Below are positions 39,506 through 46,048 of a stretch of 46,048 bases of DNA, one piece after another (the first letter of the stretch is position 1; each line of letters starts with the position of its first letter). Location of the stretch: positions 1 to 46,048 of the forward strand of contig CALXHO010000012.1 in assembly GCA_944388125.1 (NCBI GenBank), given 5' to 3'. This DNA is from an uncultured Gemmiger sp. (GTDB lineage: Bacteria > Bacillota > Clostridia > Oscillospirales > Ruminococcaceae). The notes below the pieces were generated by a model. It was given only the letters and a program-made list of their open reading frames with translations. It did no database searches and had not been told where the DNA came from. The position numbers were made by a program, and so were the translations under genes.

Positions 39506-41383
39506 TTATTTCAGGCCGAAGTTCTCATACAGATTGTTGAAATGCGGATTATAATACGGATCGTAATTATCAATCCACTGGCGGTACTTGTTGTAGAAGG
39601 CGGTCTTCTCCCGCTCATAGCGGCGGGCGTTCTCCCCGGTGGTGTCCAGGCCCCGGCTCTTGCTCTCGTAGTGGTAGGCCTCGGCCCGGGGGGTGTAGAC
39701 GTTCAAAAGCCCCCGCTTCCACAGCTTGAGGCAGTAGTCCACATCGTTGTAGGCCACGGCGAAGTCCTTCTCATCCAGCCCGCCCATCTGGCGGTAGAGG
39801 CAGGCCCGGGTCATGAGGCAGGCCCCGGTGACCGCCATATAGTTCTGGGTGGTGACCAGCCGGTAGAGGTCCCCCACCGCCTTGCGGGGGTAGCTCTTGT
39901 GGCTGTGGCCGGCGCTGCCGTTGATGCCCATGAGCACCCCTGCGTGCTGGATGGTATCGTCGGGGTAGTAGAGCTTGGCCCCCACGGCGCCCACATCCGC
40001 CCGCTGGGCGTAGCTGAGCAGTTCCCGCACGAAATCGTGGGAGAGGATCTCAATGTCATTGTTGAGCAGCAGCAGGTATTCGCCGCTGGCATACCGGGCA
40101 CCGAAGTTGTTGATGGCCGAGAAGTTGAACCCGCCGTGGTAGCGCACCACCTTGCAGCGGGGCATGGCAGGGTCGGCCAGGATCTTGTCATAATAGGCAA
40201 AGGTGGCCGGGTCGGTGGAGTTGTTCTCGATGACCAGCACCTCAAAATTGTCATAGCCCGCGTTTTTGTAGAGACTGCGCAGGCAGCGGTCCAGGTCGTC
40301 GATGTGATCCTTGTTGGGGATCAGCACACTGACCAGCGGGCGGCCGTTGAGCTCGTACCGCACCTGGAAGGCCCCCGGTGCCCCCGGCGCCGGCATGGCC
40401 TTGCCCCGCATCCCCAGGCGGGCCAGCTGGGCATCCACTGCCCGGACGCCCGCCTCCACGGCATAGGGTTTGGCCTCCATGCCTGCGGCCGTCGACCCGG
40501 CATGGCCCCGCCAGACATACAGCACCTGTTTGATGTGCACAATCTTTTTGGCTCGCTCGGTCAGGCGGAGGAACAGCTCGTGATCCTGGGCGCCGTCGAA
40601 CTCGCTGTACTCGGCAGCCCCCACCCGATCCAGCAGTTTCCGGGTAAAGACCGCCAGATGGGTGATATAATTGCAGCCCCGCAGATAGTCGGGGGCAAAG
40701 TCCGGCTTGAAGTGGTAGCCGCCCAGTTTTTTCAGGTCCGCCGAGAGAACGATCTCATCGGAGTAGACAAAGTCAGCACCCTCGTTGAGGGCCTTGGCGC
40801 ACTCATACAGGGCATTGGGGTAGAGCAGGTCGTCGTGGTCCAGCAGGGCCACCGCCTCCCCCGTGGCAGCGGCAAACCCCGCCGTGGTGTTGGCGGCGAT
40901 CCCGCCGTTGTCGATCTTCTCATAGAGGATGCGGCTGTCCTGTGCGGCCAGACGGCGGGCCAGCTGTCCGGGCTGAGGATGGGCTTCATCGGAGGCATCC
41001 ACCAGCACCAGCTGCCAGTTGCGGTAGGTCTGGCGCCGGACGCTTTTCACCATCTGCCGGAAAAAGGGCATGGGGGTATTGTACACCGGCACCACCACCG
41101 AGATGCAGGGCCCCTGCAGGTTTTCGGCCCGCTGGGCGCGGAGGGTGCGGCGCAGAGGGATGTCGGCCCGGTAACGCCAGCCGTCATGGTGGAAGGCCAG
41201 TCCCACCCGGAAAGTCACATCCCGCCAGAGCTGCTCCAGCCCCTGCTGCTGCAGGGTGCGGAGGCTGCGGGCGGCCAGGTCTTTGAGATGCGCCGGGTCC
41301 ATCAGGCGTTTGGCCATGCCCCCCACGCTGTCCGGTGCGGCGACGTCGGCCGGGCGGTTTTGATCCTGCGGATTCTGCTGCAT
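39506..41383 (-). CDS. Tandem family 2 glycosyltransferase (two GT2 domains), paralogue
   Basis: This 625-residue protein has the same plan as the protein at 36787-38649. Domain 1 includes ISVVVPVYNTPMPFFRQM, LVDASDEAHPQPGQLA and LLDHDDLLYPNALYECA. Domain 2 includes VSVLIPNKDHIDDLDRCLRS, LLLLNNDIEILSHDF and AVAYNDVDYCLKLWKRG. The two proteins share long stretches, for example the identical NNSTDPATF and GGFNFSAINNFG. The start follows GCAGGAG. A hairpin with a T-run lies between it and the ABC transporter genes upstream. It probably builds the polymer exported by the ABC system. Confidence 0.9.
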   Translation of the reverse strand: MQQNPQDQNRPADVAAPDSVGGMAKRLMDPAHLKDLAARSLRTLQQQGLEQLWRDVTFRVGLAFHHDGWRYRADIPLRRTLRAQRAENLQGPCISVVVPVYNTPMPFFRQMVKSVRRQTYRNWQLVLVDASDEAHPQPGQLARRLAAQDSRILYEKIDNGGIAANTTAGFAAATGEAVALLDHDDLLYPNALYECAKALNEGADFVYSDEIVLSADLKKLGGYHFKPDFAPDYLRGCNYITHLAVFTRKLLDRVGAAEYSEFDGAQDHELFLRLTERAKKIVHIKQVLYVWRGHAGSTAAGMEAKPYAVEAGVRAVDAQLARLGMRGKAMPAPGAPGAFQVRYELNGRPLVSVLIPNKDHIDDLDRCLRSLYKNAGYDNFEVLVIENNSTDPATFAYYDKILADPAMPRCKVVRYHGGFNFSAINNFGARYASGEYLLLLNNDIEILSHDFVRELLSYAQRADVGAVGAKLYYPDDTIQHAGVLMGINGSAGHSHKSYPRKAVGDLYRLVTTQNYMAVTGACLMTRACLYRQMGGLDEKDFAVAYNDVDYCLKLWKRGLLNVYTPRAEAYHYESKSRGLDTTGENARRYEREKTAFYNKYRQWIDNYDPYYNPHFNNLYENFGLK

Positions 41384-41419
41384 AAAAACTCCTGCATTCT
41401 ATACTTCGGGCAGCCCGAC

Positions 41420-41467
41420 AAAAGGGCGAAGCCTCTGCCGCTCCCGACGGGAGAGCGGAGAGACTTC
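41420..41467 (-). terminator. Hairpin with T-run between exporter and glycosyltransferase genes
   Basis: Stem GAAGCCTCTGCCGCTCCC (41428-41445) pairs imperfectly with GGGAGAGCGGAGAGACTTC (41449-41467). On the minus strand it is followed by CGCCCTTTT. A partial terminator would lower transferase expression relative to exporter. Confidence 0.5.
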
Positions 41468-41538
41468 GCCCCGGGAACACACCCGTTTTGTACCCGGCCC
41501 CGGGGACCCGGTACAGTCAAACATCGGATAGGGCAGCC

Positions 41539-42312
41539 TTATTCCGGCTTTTCCGCCTGCATGCTGTCCTGCTTTTTGAAATGGCGGTACTCCTCCGCGA
41601 TGGGCCCGGTGGGACCGTTGCGACGCAGATGGCCGTGATCCAGCCAGGCGACCTTGTTGCACATGCGCTCGATCTGCTCGATGGAGTGGCTGACCAGAAT
41701 GACGGTGGTACCGCCGCTCATCAGCTCGGCCATGCGTTTTTCGCATTTCTGCTGGAAGAGGAAGTCGCCTACCGACAGAATTTCGTCGGCGATGAGGATA
41801 TCCGGCTTGGTCATGGTGGCGATGGCAAAGGCCAGGCGGGCCACCATGCCGCTGGAATAGTTTTTCAGGGGCACATCCAGGAAGTCCTTGAGCTCGCTGA
41901 AGTCCACGATCTCATCAAACTTGGAGCGGATGTACTTGGGGGTATAGCCCAGCACCGTGCCGTTGAGGAAGATGTTCTCCCGGGCGGTGAGGTCCATGTC
42001 AAAGCCGGCGCCCAGCTCGATGAGGGGGGCGATGGTGCCCCGCACCGTCACCTTGCCGGAGGAGGGCTTGTACACGCCGGAAATGATCTTGAGCAGGGTG
42101 GATTTGCCGCTGCCGTTCAGGCCGATGAGGCCGTAGAAATCCCCCGGCATGATGTCGAAGGTGACATCCTTGAGGGCAAAGAATTCATCAAAGCGGATGC
42201 CGCCGTGGGTGAGGGCGATAAAGTATTCTTTCAGGCTCTCGTGCTTTTCCTTGGCAAGGTTGAAGCGCATGGAGACATTTTCAATGGAAATGATGGGAGT
42301 TTTGCTGTCCAT
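41539..42312 (-). CDS. Polysaccharide ABC exporter ATPase (Wzt/TagH type)
   Basis: This 257-residue ATPase drives export of a lipid-linked glycan across the membrane. Walker A is GLNGSGKST (64-72), the signature is NYSSGMVARLAFA, Walker B is ILIADEILSVGD, and the switch His lies in ILVSHS. ALKDVTFDIMPGDFYGLIG and LIELGAGFDMDLTARENI are typical of the Wzt/TagH/RfbE group. It lacks the C-terminal carbohydrate-binding domain found in some Wzt proteins. The start follows AAGGAGGGCGC. It is 12 nt downstream of its permease partner. Confidence 0.93.
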   Translation of the reverse strand: MDSKTPIISIENVSMRFNLAKEKHESLKEYFIALTHGGIRFDEFFALKDVTFDIMPGDFYGLIGLNGSGKSTLLKIISGVYKPSSGKVTVRGTIAPLIELGAGFDMDLTARENIFLNGTVLGYTPKYIRSKFDEIVDFSELKDFLDVPLKNYSSGMVARLAFAIATMTKPDILIADEILSVGDFLFQQKCEKRMAELMSGGTTVILVSHSIEQIERMCNKVAWLDHGHLRRNGPTGPIAEEYRHFKKQDSMQAEKPE

Positions 42313-42324
42313 GGTGCGCCCTCC

Positions 42325-43125
42325 TTACATATACAGGACAAACTTGTCCTGGTTGGCCTTGAACACCCACAGCCCCAGCGTCATGCTGAGGGCGGCGCAC
42401 AGAAAGTCGATAAGCAGCATATTGGGGGTCAGGCCCTCTCCCCACATGACACAGCTGCGGAAGGAGGTGATATACCAATAAATAGGGTTGAGGTTGATGG
42501 CATACTGCACCCAGGCAATGCCCATCTGGGTGGGATCATAGAAGATGGCGCTGCCGTAGACCAGCAGGGTGCAGAAAACCTCCCAGATATGCATGATGTC
42601 ACGGACAAAGACATACAGCGCCGACAGCAGCAGCCCGATGCCCAGGCTGAAGAAGAACAGCATGATGAGGGGATAGAATGCCAGCAGTGCCGTGGACAGG
42701 GACAGGGGCGCCCGGGTGATGAGCACCACAATGAGCAGCGCCACAAAGCTGAACAGGCAGTTGACCAGGGCGAAGCAGGTCTTTTCCAGCGGGAAGACAT
42801 ACTTGGGGATGTAGACCTTGCGCAGGAGAGGGGCGTTTTTGAGGACGCTCTCCATGGCCATGGTGGTGGACTCCCGGAAGAAGTTGAACATCAGCTGGCC
42901 GATGATGAGAAAGACTGCGAAGTTTTCAATGCCCTGGCCCCGGCTGTTGAACAGCGAGCCGAACACCGCCCACATGACAAGGCAGGTCAGCAGCGGGTTG
43001 AGCACGCTCCAGGCCACACCCAGCACGCTGCGGCGGTATTTGAGCTTGAAATCCCGGGAGATCAGGTTCTGCAGCAGATAGCGGTAGCGCCAGAAGCCGA
43101 CAAAATAATTTTTGATGGTACGCAA
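42325..43125 (-). CDS. Polysaccharide ABC exporter permease (Wzm/TagG type)
   Basis: This 266-residue ABC-2 permease has about six membrane segments. The cytosolic N terminus contains LISRDFKLKYRRSVLGVAWSVLNPLL, the conserved amphipathic/basic element of Wzm/TagG proteins, and IYWYITSFRSCVMWGEGL lies near the C terminus. The start is TTG with GGCGGA 7 nt upstream; no ATG gives the full N terminus. Together with the ATPase it exports a glycan, such as an O-antigen-like or teichoic polymer. Confidence 0.92.
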   Translation of the reverse strand: MRTIKNYFVGFWRYRYLLQNLISRDFKLKYRRSVLGVAWSVLNPLLTCLVMWAVFGSLFNSRGQGIENFAVFLIIGQLMFNFFRESTTMAMESVLKNAPLLRKVYIPKYVFPLEKTCFALVNCLFSFVALLIVVLITRAPLSLSTALLAFYPLIMLFFFSLGIGLLLSALYVFVRDIMHIWEVFCTLLVYGSAIFYDPTQMGIAWVQYAINLNPIYWYITSFRSCVMWGEGLTPNMLLIDFLCAALSMTLGLWVFKANQDKFVLYM

Positions 43126-43176
43126 ACAGGTTCCGCCTTTCGGGTTCGTTGTGGATGGGGTGAGGAAACACCCGGA

Positions 43177-43743
43177 TCAGTACTTGGCAAACCAGGCAAA
43201 ATCCTGTGCGGCAAAGGGCTCATGCTGCTTGTCCTTGGCGCTGGTCTTGTGCTCGCAGCCGCAGTCGGGCCACTGGACGGCCACAGTGGGATCGTCGTAG
43301 GGGATGCCGCCCTCGGAGGTGGGATCGTAGACATCGGTGCACTTGTAGGTGAACTCGGCCACATCGGACAGGACCAGGAAGCCATGGGCAAAGCCTTCCG
43401 GGATATAGAACATCCGCTTGTTGTCCGCCGAGAGGATCACGCCCACCCACTTGCCGAAGGTGGCGCTGCCCGGACGGCAGTCAACGGCCACATCGTACAC
43501 CTCGCCCAGGGTGACGCGGACCAGCTTGCCCTGGGTGTGATTCTTCTGGAAATGCAGGCCGCGCAGCACCCCCTTGGTGGAACGGCTCTGATTGTCCTGC
43601 ACAAAGTTGCGGTCAATGCCCGCTGCGGCGAACTCGTCCGCCTGATACGTCTCCATAAAGTAACCGCGGTCATCGCCGTAGACAGTCGGCTCGATGATGA
43701 CGACGCCGGGGATCTCGGTCTGGATAAAATTGAACTTGCCCAT
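43177..43743 (-). CDS. rfbC: dTDP-4-dehydrorhamnose 3,5-epimerase
   Basis: This 188-residue cupin enzyme epimerises C3 and C5 of dTDP-4-keto-6-deoxyglucose on the way to dTDP-L-rhamnose. Motifs are IEPTVYGDDRGYFMETY, NQSRSTKGVLRGLHFQ (catalytic His), GEVYDVAVDCRPGS and IPEGFAHGFLVLSD. The start is the ATG at 43743 after GAGGAG; a TTG three codons earlier is less likely. It heads the second glycan operon under its own promoter. The other rhamnose genes (rfbA, rfbB, rfbD) are not in the window. Confidence 0.93.
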   Translation of the reverse strand: MGKFNFIQTEIPGVVIIEPTVYGDDRGYFMETYQADEFAAAGIDRNFVQDNQSRSTKGVLRGLHFQKNHTQGKLVRVTLGEVYDVAVDCRPGSATFGKWVGVILSADNKRMFYIPEGFAHGFLVLSDVAEFTYKCTDVYDPTSEGGIPYDDPTVAVQWPDCGCEHKTSAKDKQHEPFAAQDFAWFAKY

Positions 43744-43810
43744 CTTTCGCAACTCCTCTGTACATAATTCAGTCCGGCATAGCCGGGCATACTTCTACTC
43801 ATACAGTGAT

Positions 43811-43839
43811 ATTCTACTCTGTTTTGTCCCTCTGTGCAA
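43811..43839 (-). promoter_or_regulatory. Promoter of the rfbC glycan-export operon
   Basis: Minus strand: TTGCAC (rc of 43834-43839), 17 nt, TAGAAT (rc of 43811-43816), about 70 nt before rfbC. Confidence 0.7.
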
Positions 43840-44130
43840 GCACAAGGCCCCTGTCTGCAAACAGGTTGTAACCATTGTAAGCGTTTTTGTTTCCCAGGGT
43901 TTTGCGTTTTTTTGCACTTTATTTCCATCCCGGGGTGTCAGCCTCCCGCCCGGGTCTGTTCCATTTCCGGCAATATTCGATTCACCGTCACTTTTCATTT
44001 GTATTTCCGAATTTCCTATGGATATCCGCTGCATAATAAACAGGACAAACTTTTTTTGCGCGGCGTGTAACACCTTGGGAATTTCGCCGTCATTACAGGC
44101 AGCGGGTTTCTGCGGCCGCCTGTGTACGTC

Positions 44131-44159
44131 TTGTGCAAACACTTTTGCCATGATACAAT
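44131..44159 (+). promoter_or_regulatory. Promoter of the cyclo-ligase gene
   Basis: TTGTGC (44131-44136), 17 nt, TACAAT (44154-44159), 50 nt before the start codon. Confidence 0.65.
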
Positions 44160-44208
44160 AGGCAGGAATCTGTACTGCATCCCCGGTTTTGGAAGTGAGG
44201 TGTCCGCC

Positions 44209-44826
44209 ATGCCCCTGTCCGCTCCCGATCTGCACCAGGCCAAACGTGAGGCCCGGCGGGCCGCCAGGGTGCGGCTGTGCAGTCTCTCCCCCGAAGCCCT
44301 GAGCACTGCGGGGCAGGAAATCGCCGCCGCTCTCTTTGCCCGCCCCGACTGGCAGGCCGCCGGTACGGTGTTCTGCTTTGTGTCGATGCCCAGCGAGCCG
44401 GACACTCTGCCCATTCTGCGCGCCGCCCTGAAGGAAGGCAAACGTCTCTGCGTTCCCCGGATGCTGGGCGGCGGGCAGATGGAGCTTGTGTGCATTTCCT
44501 CTCTCGACGGCCTGCGCCCCAATGCCATGGGCATCCGGGAGCCGGTGGACGGGCAGGTACTTGTCCCGGAAACGCTGGGCCCCCGCTCCCTGGCCGTGGT
44601 TCCCTGTCTGGCTGTGAGCCGGGACGGGGTGCGCCTGGGCCGGGGCGGCGGTTACTACGACCGCTTCCTGGCCGGGTTCGGGGGACAGGCTGTCCTTGTC
44701 TGTCCCCGGGCGCTGGTGTTTGACACGCTGCCCGCCGATCCCTGGGACGCCCGCTTTGCTCCGGCCGATATTCTCACCGGCGGCCCTTCCCGCTTGCCCC
44801 AGGACGGGGTTTTCCCCGCATTTTGA
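44209..44826 (+). CDS. 5-formyltetrahydrofolate cyclo-ligase
   Basis: This 205-residue cytosolic enzyme converts 5-formyl-THF to 5,10-methenyl-THF with ATP, recovering stored folate. It has LHQAKREARRAARVRL near the N terminus, the middle VFCFVSMPSEPDT for folate binding, and the ATP/phosphate loop GRGGGYYDRF (144-153). The start follows GAAGTGAGGTG; longer in-frame starts overlap the promoter. A lipoprotein gene follows 13 nt after the stop, so they may be cotranscribed, although no functional link is evident. Confidence 0.9.
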   Translation: MPLSAPDLHQAKREARRAARVRLCSLSPEALSTAGQEIAAALFARPDWQAAGTVFCFVSMPSEPDTLPILRAALKEGKRLCVPRMLGGGQMELVCISSLDGLRPNAMGIREPVDGQVLVPETLGPRSLAVVPCLAVSRDGVRLGRGGGYYDRFLAGFGGQAVLVCPRALVFDTLPADPWDARFAPADILTGGPSRLPQDGVFPAF

Positions 44827-44839
44827 AAGGAGAAACAAC

Positions 44840-45517
44840 ATGAAAAAACTGCTTGCTCTGCTCTGCGCTGCCGCCATGGCCTTTGCCGTTGTGGGCTGCA
44901 GCACTGCACCGTCCCAGTCCTCTTCCCAGGACAGCTCCACCTCCGAGTCCTCCTCCCAGTCCACCCCCGAGTCCGACCCCACTGTGGGCGACGACACGGT
45001 AGACCCCGGTGAGGAAGGCACCGTCAGCGAGGGCGAGGCCGTCCAGCCCGCCGAGGCCGACGCCGAGCTCTCCGCCCTGGTGGACAGCATCTACGCCATT
45101 GCCGACCCCGGCATCATGGTGGAGACCCGGGCTGTTGACCCCAGCGACACCTCCTGGCTGCCCTACTACACCGGCCTGACCGACGGCTCCGACATCGACG
45201 CCGCCGTGGCCTCCGAGGCCATGATTGGCAGCCAGGCATACAGCCTGGTCCTGGTCCGTGTCAAGGACGGCGTGGACGCCGCCGAGTTTGCCAACCAGAT
45301 GGCCGCCGCCATCGACCCCGCCAAGTGGGTCTGCGCCCAGGCCGATGACATCCAGGTGGGTGCCGCCGGCAACATTGCCATGCTCATCATGCTGGACAGC
45401 CAGCTGGATGCCTCCGCCTCCGCCATTGCGGATGCCTTCGTCACCGCTTCCGGTGTGGACGGCGCCAGCTGCTGGGTGCCCGAGACCATCGGTGAGCCGG
45501 GCCATACCCTCCAGTAA
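44840..45517 (+). CDS. Lipoprotein with Ser-rich linker, function unknown (DUF4358-like)
   Basis: This 225-residue lipoprotein has a signal sequence MKKLLALLCAAAMAFAVVGC with lipidated Cys20, then about 60 residues of Ser/Thr/Glu-rich spacer. The globular domain of about 140 residues contains SLVLVRVKDGVDAAEFANQM and NIAMLIMLDSQLDA, which loosely resembles DUF4358; this is a weak match. The start follows GAAAGGAGAAAC. It lies just behind the cyclo-ligase gene and ends at a strong terminator. Confidence 0.78.
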   Translation: MKKLLALLCAAAMAFAVVGCSTAPSQSSSQDSSTSESSSQSTPESDPTVGDDTVDPGEEGTVSEGEAVQPAEADAELSALVDSIYAIADPGIMVETRAVDPSDTSWLPYYTGLTDGSDIDAAVASEAMIGSQAYSLVLVRVKDGVDAAEFANQMAAAIDPAKWVCAQADDIQVGAAGNIAMLIMLDSQLDASASAIADAFVTASGVDGASCWVPETIGEPGHTLQ

Positions 45518-45553
45518 CCCATAATCCATCCTGTCCGGCCTGCGCCGGGCAGC

Positions 45554-45600
45554 GGGCCCGCACCCCGCGCCGGATTTCCGGTGGGGTGCGGGCCCTTTTT
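45554..45600 (+). terminator. Terminator of the cyclo-ligase/lipoprotein transcript
   Basis: A perfect 13-bp stem, GGGCCCGCACCCC (45554-45566) and GGGGTGCGGGCCC (45583-45595), is followed by TTTTT. Confidence 0.85.
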
Positions 45601-45682
45601 GCTGCCTTGCGGGCGTTCCACCTTGCCTGTCCCATGCGGCAGGCAGACAGAATTGCCACTCCCCCTGCCCCCTCTTTTCAGC

Positions 45683-45731
45683 AAAAAGAAACATCCCCCG
45701 GAGGGGCGAGAAAGCCTTCCGGGGGATGTTT
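45683..45731 (-). terminator. Terminator of etfA
   Basis: Arms AACATCCCCCGGA (45690-45702) and TCCGGGGGATGTT (45718-45730) form a perfect stem. On the minus strand it is followed by a T-rich tail (TTTCTTTTT). Confidence 0.8.
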
Positions 45732-45766
45732 GCTGTGTAATGTGCTTTTGAGGATAAAATCAGGAT

Positions 45767-46048
45767 TTACTGAGCAGCCTTGATGGCGCGGATCTCCTTG
45801 ATCAGCTCGGGAACGACCTTGAACAGGTCGCCCACGATGCCGTAGGAGGCGATATCAAAGATAGGTGCGCTCTCGTTCTTGTTGACGGCGATGATGGTCT
45901 CGGAATCCTGCATGCCGGCGACGTGCTGGATGGCACCGGAGATGCCCAGCGCGACGTAGATGCGGGGATGGACGGTCTTGCCGGTCTGGCCGACCTGATG
46001 ATCGCTGGACAGCCAGCCTTCATCGGTGACGGCACGGGAAGCGCCCAC
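45767..46048 (-). CDS. etfA: Electron transfer flavoprotein alpha subunit, 3' part
   Basis: The window holds only the C-terminal 93 residues; the start lies beyond 46048. The FAD-binding motifs are clear: [39 protein letters not shown] and [13 protein letters not shown], followed by [15 protein letters not shown]. EtfA pairs with EtfB and, in gut Clostridia, usually with butyryl-CoA dehydrogenase to bifurcate electrons during butyrate formation. Those partner genes would lie to the right, outside the window. Confidence 0.95.
   Translation of the reverse strand: MGASRAVTDEGWLSSDHQVGQTGKTVHPRIYVALGISGAIQHVAGMQDSETIIAVNKNESAPIFDIASYGIVGDLFKVVPELIKEIRAIKAAQ

Larger units (their letters stand above)
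43744..44208. other. Divergent AT-rich intergenic region
   Basis: These 465 bases between rfbC and the cyclo-ligase gene hold one promoter in each direction, annotated separately. The roughly 290 bases between them are AT-rich and contain no convincing gene or known RNA structure. Confidence 0.5.

Noticed and set aside
39476-43767. Two long plus-strand open frames opposite the glycan-export operon
   Set aside because: Both are shadows of strongly conserved transferase, exporter and epimerase genes.

Overview
The window looks like a chromosomal segment of a GC-rich, Gram-positive gut Clostridia member of the Faecalibacterium / Gemmiger / Subdoligranulum type. This is inferred from G/C-rich codon use, strong AGGAGG-type ribosome sites, lipobox lipoproteins, a CUT1 sugar importer, PTS enzymes, DegV, and an EtfA whose sequence resembles those of butyrate-forming Clostridia. 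No rRNA, tRNA, CRISPR array, transposase or phage gene was seen.

Left part (1-6000): a sugar ABC import operon. It has a binding lipoprotein, two permeases, an unrecognised 610-residue probable carbohydrate-active protein and a 71-residue zinc-ribbon protein. A two-component response regulator beside it is broken by an in-frame stop and is truncated. A perfect hairpin with a T-run separates the binding-protein gene from the permeases. No ATPase is present.

Middle (6000-20000): mostly housekeeping and accessory single genes. They are asparagine synthase; a divergent LysR / YczE-type membrane protein pair around a palindrome; two Thr-Pro-linker lipoproteins; an ArsR plus small metal-binding (HMA) protein operon without its usual pump; an Fe-alcohol dehydrogenase / aldehyde dehydrogenase pair overlapping by 98 nt; PTS HPr and enzyme I; a HAD phosphatase; and a gamma-carbonic-anhydrase-like protein. 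Many sigma-A promoters with 17-nt spacers can be read directly.

20300-24700: an AsnC / zinc-ribbon membrane protein / family 2 glycosyltransferase cluster; TspO; and an ECF sigma / zinc-finger anti-sigma / membrane protein operon whose genes all start with GTG and are joined by 4-nt GTGA overlaps.

24900-33000: one minus-strand operon for a surface glycan. A LegB-type nucleotide-sugar dehydratase is followed by a DUF2142 membrane protein and then by two copies of a two-gene module. Each module has a polytopic GT-C-like protein and a small protein with a transmembrane segment at each end. This duplicated module is the least explained and most interesting part of the window.

33000-36700: DegV; an XRE regulator with a membrane partner (DUF3169-like) under tandem operators; and a PfkB-family (KDG-type) kinase.

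36700-43840: a second minus-strand glycan operon. It carries RfbC, a Wzm/Wzt-type ABC exporter, and two paralogous proteins with tandem family 2 glycosyltransferase domains flanking a DUF975-like membrane protein. The right end holds 5-formyl-THF cyclo-ligase, a lipoprotein, and the 3' end of etfA. Together the two glycan operons suggest export and decoration of a cell-surface polysaccharide.
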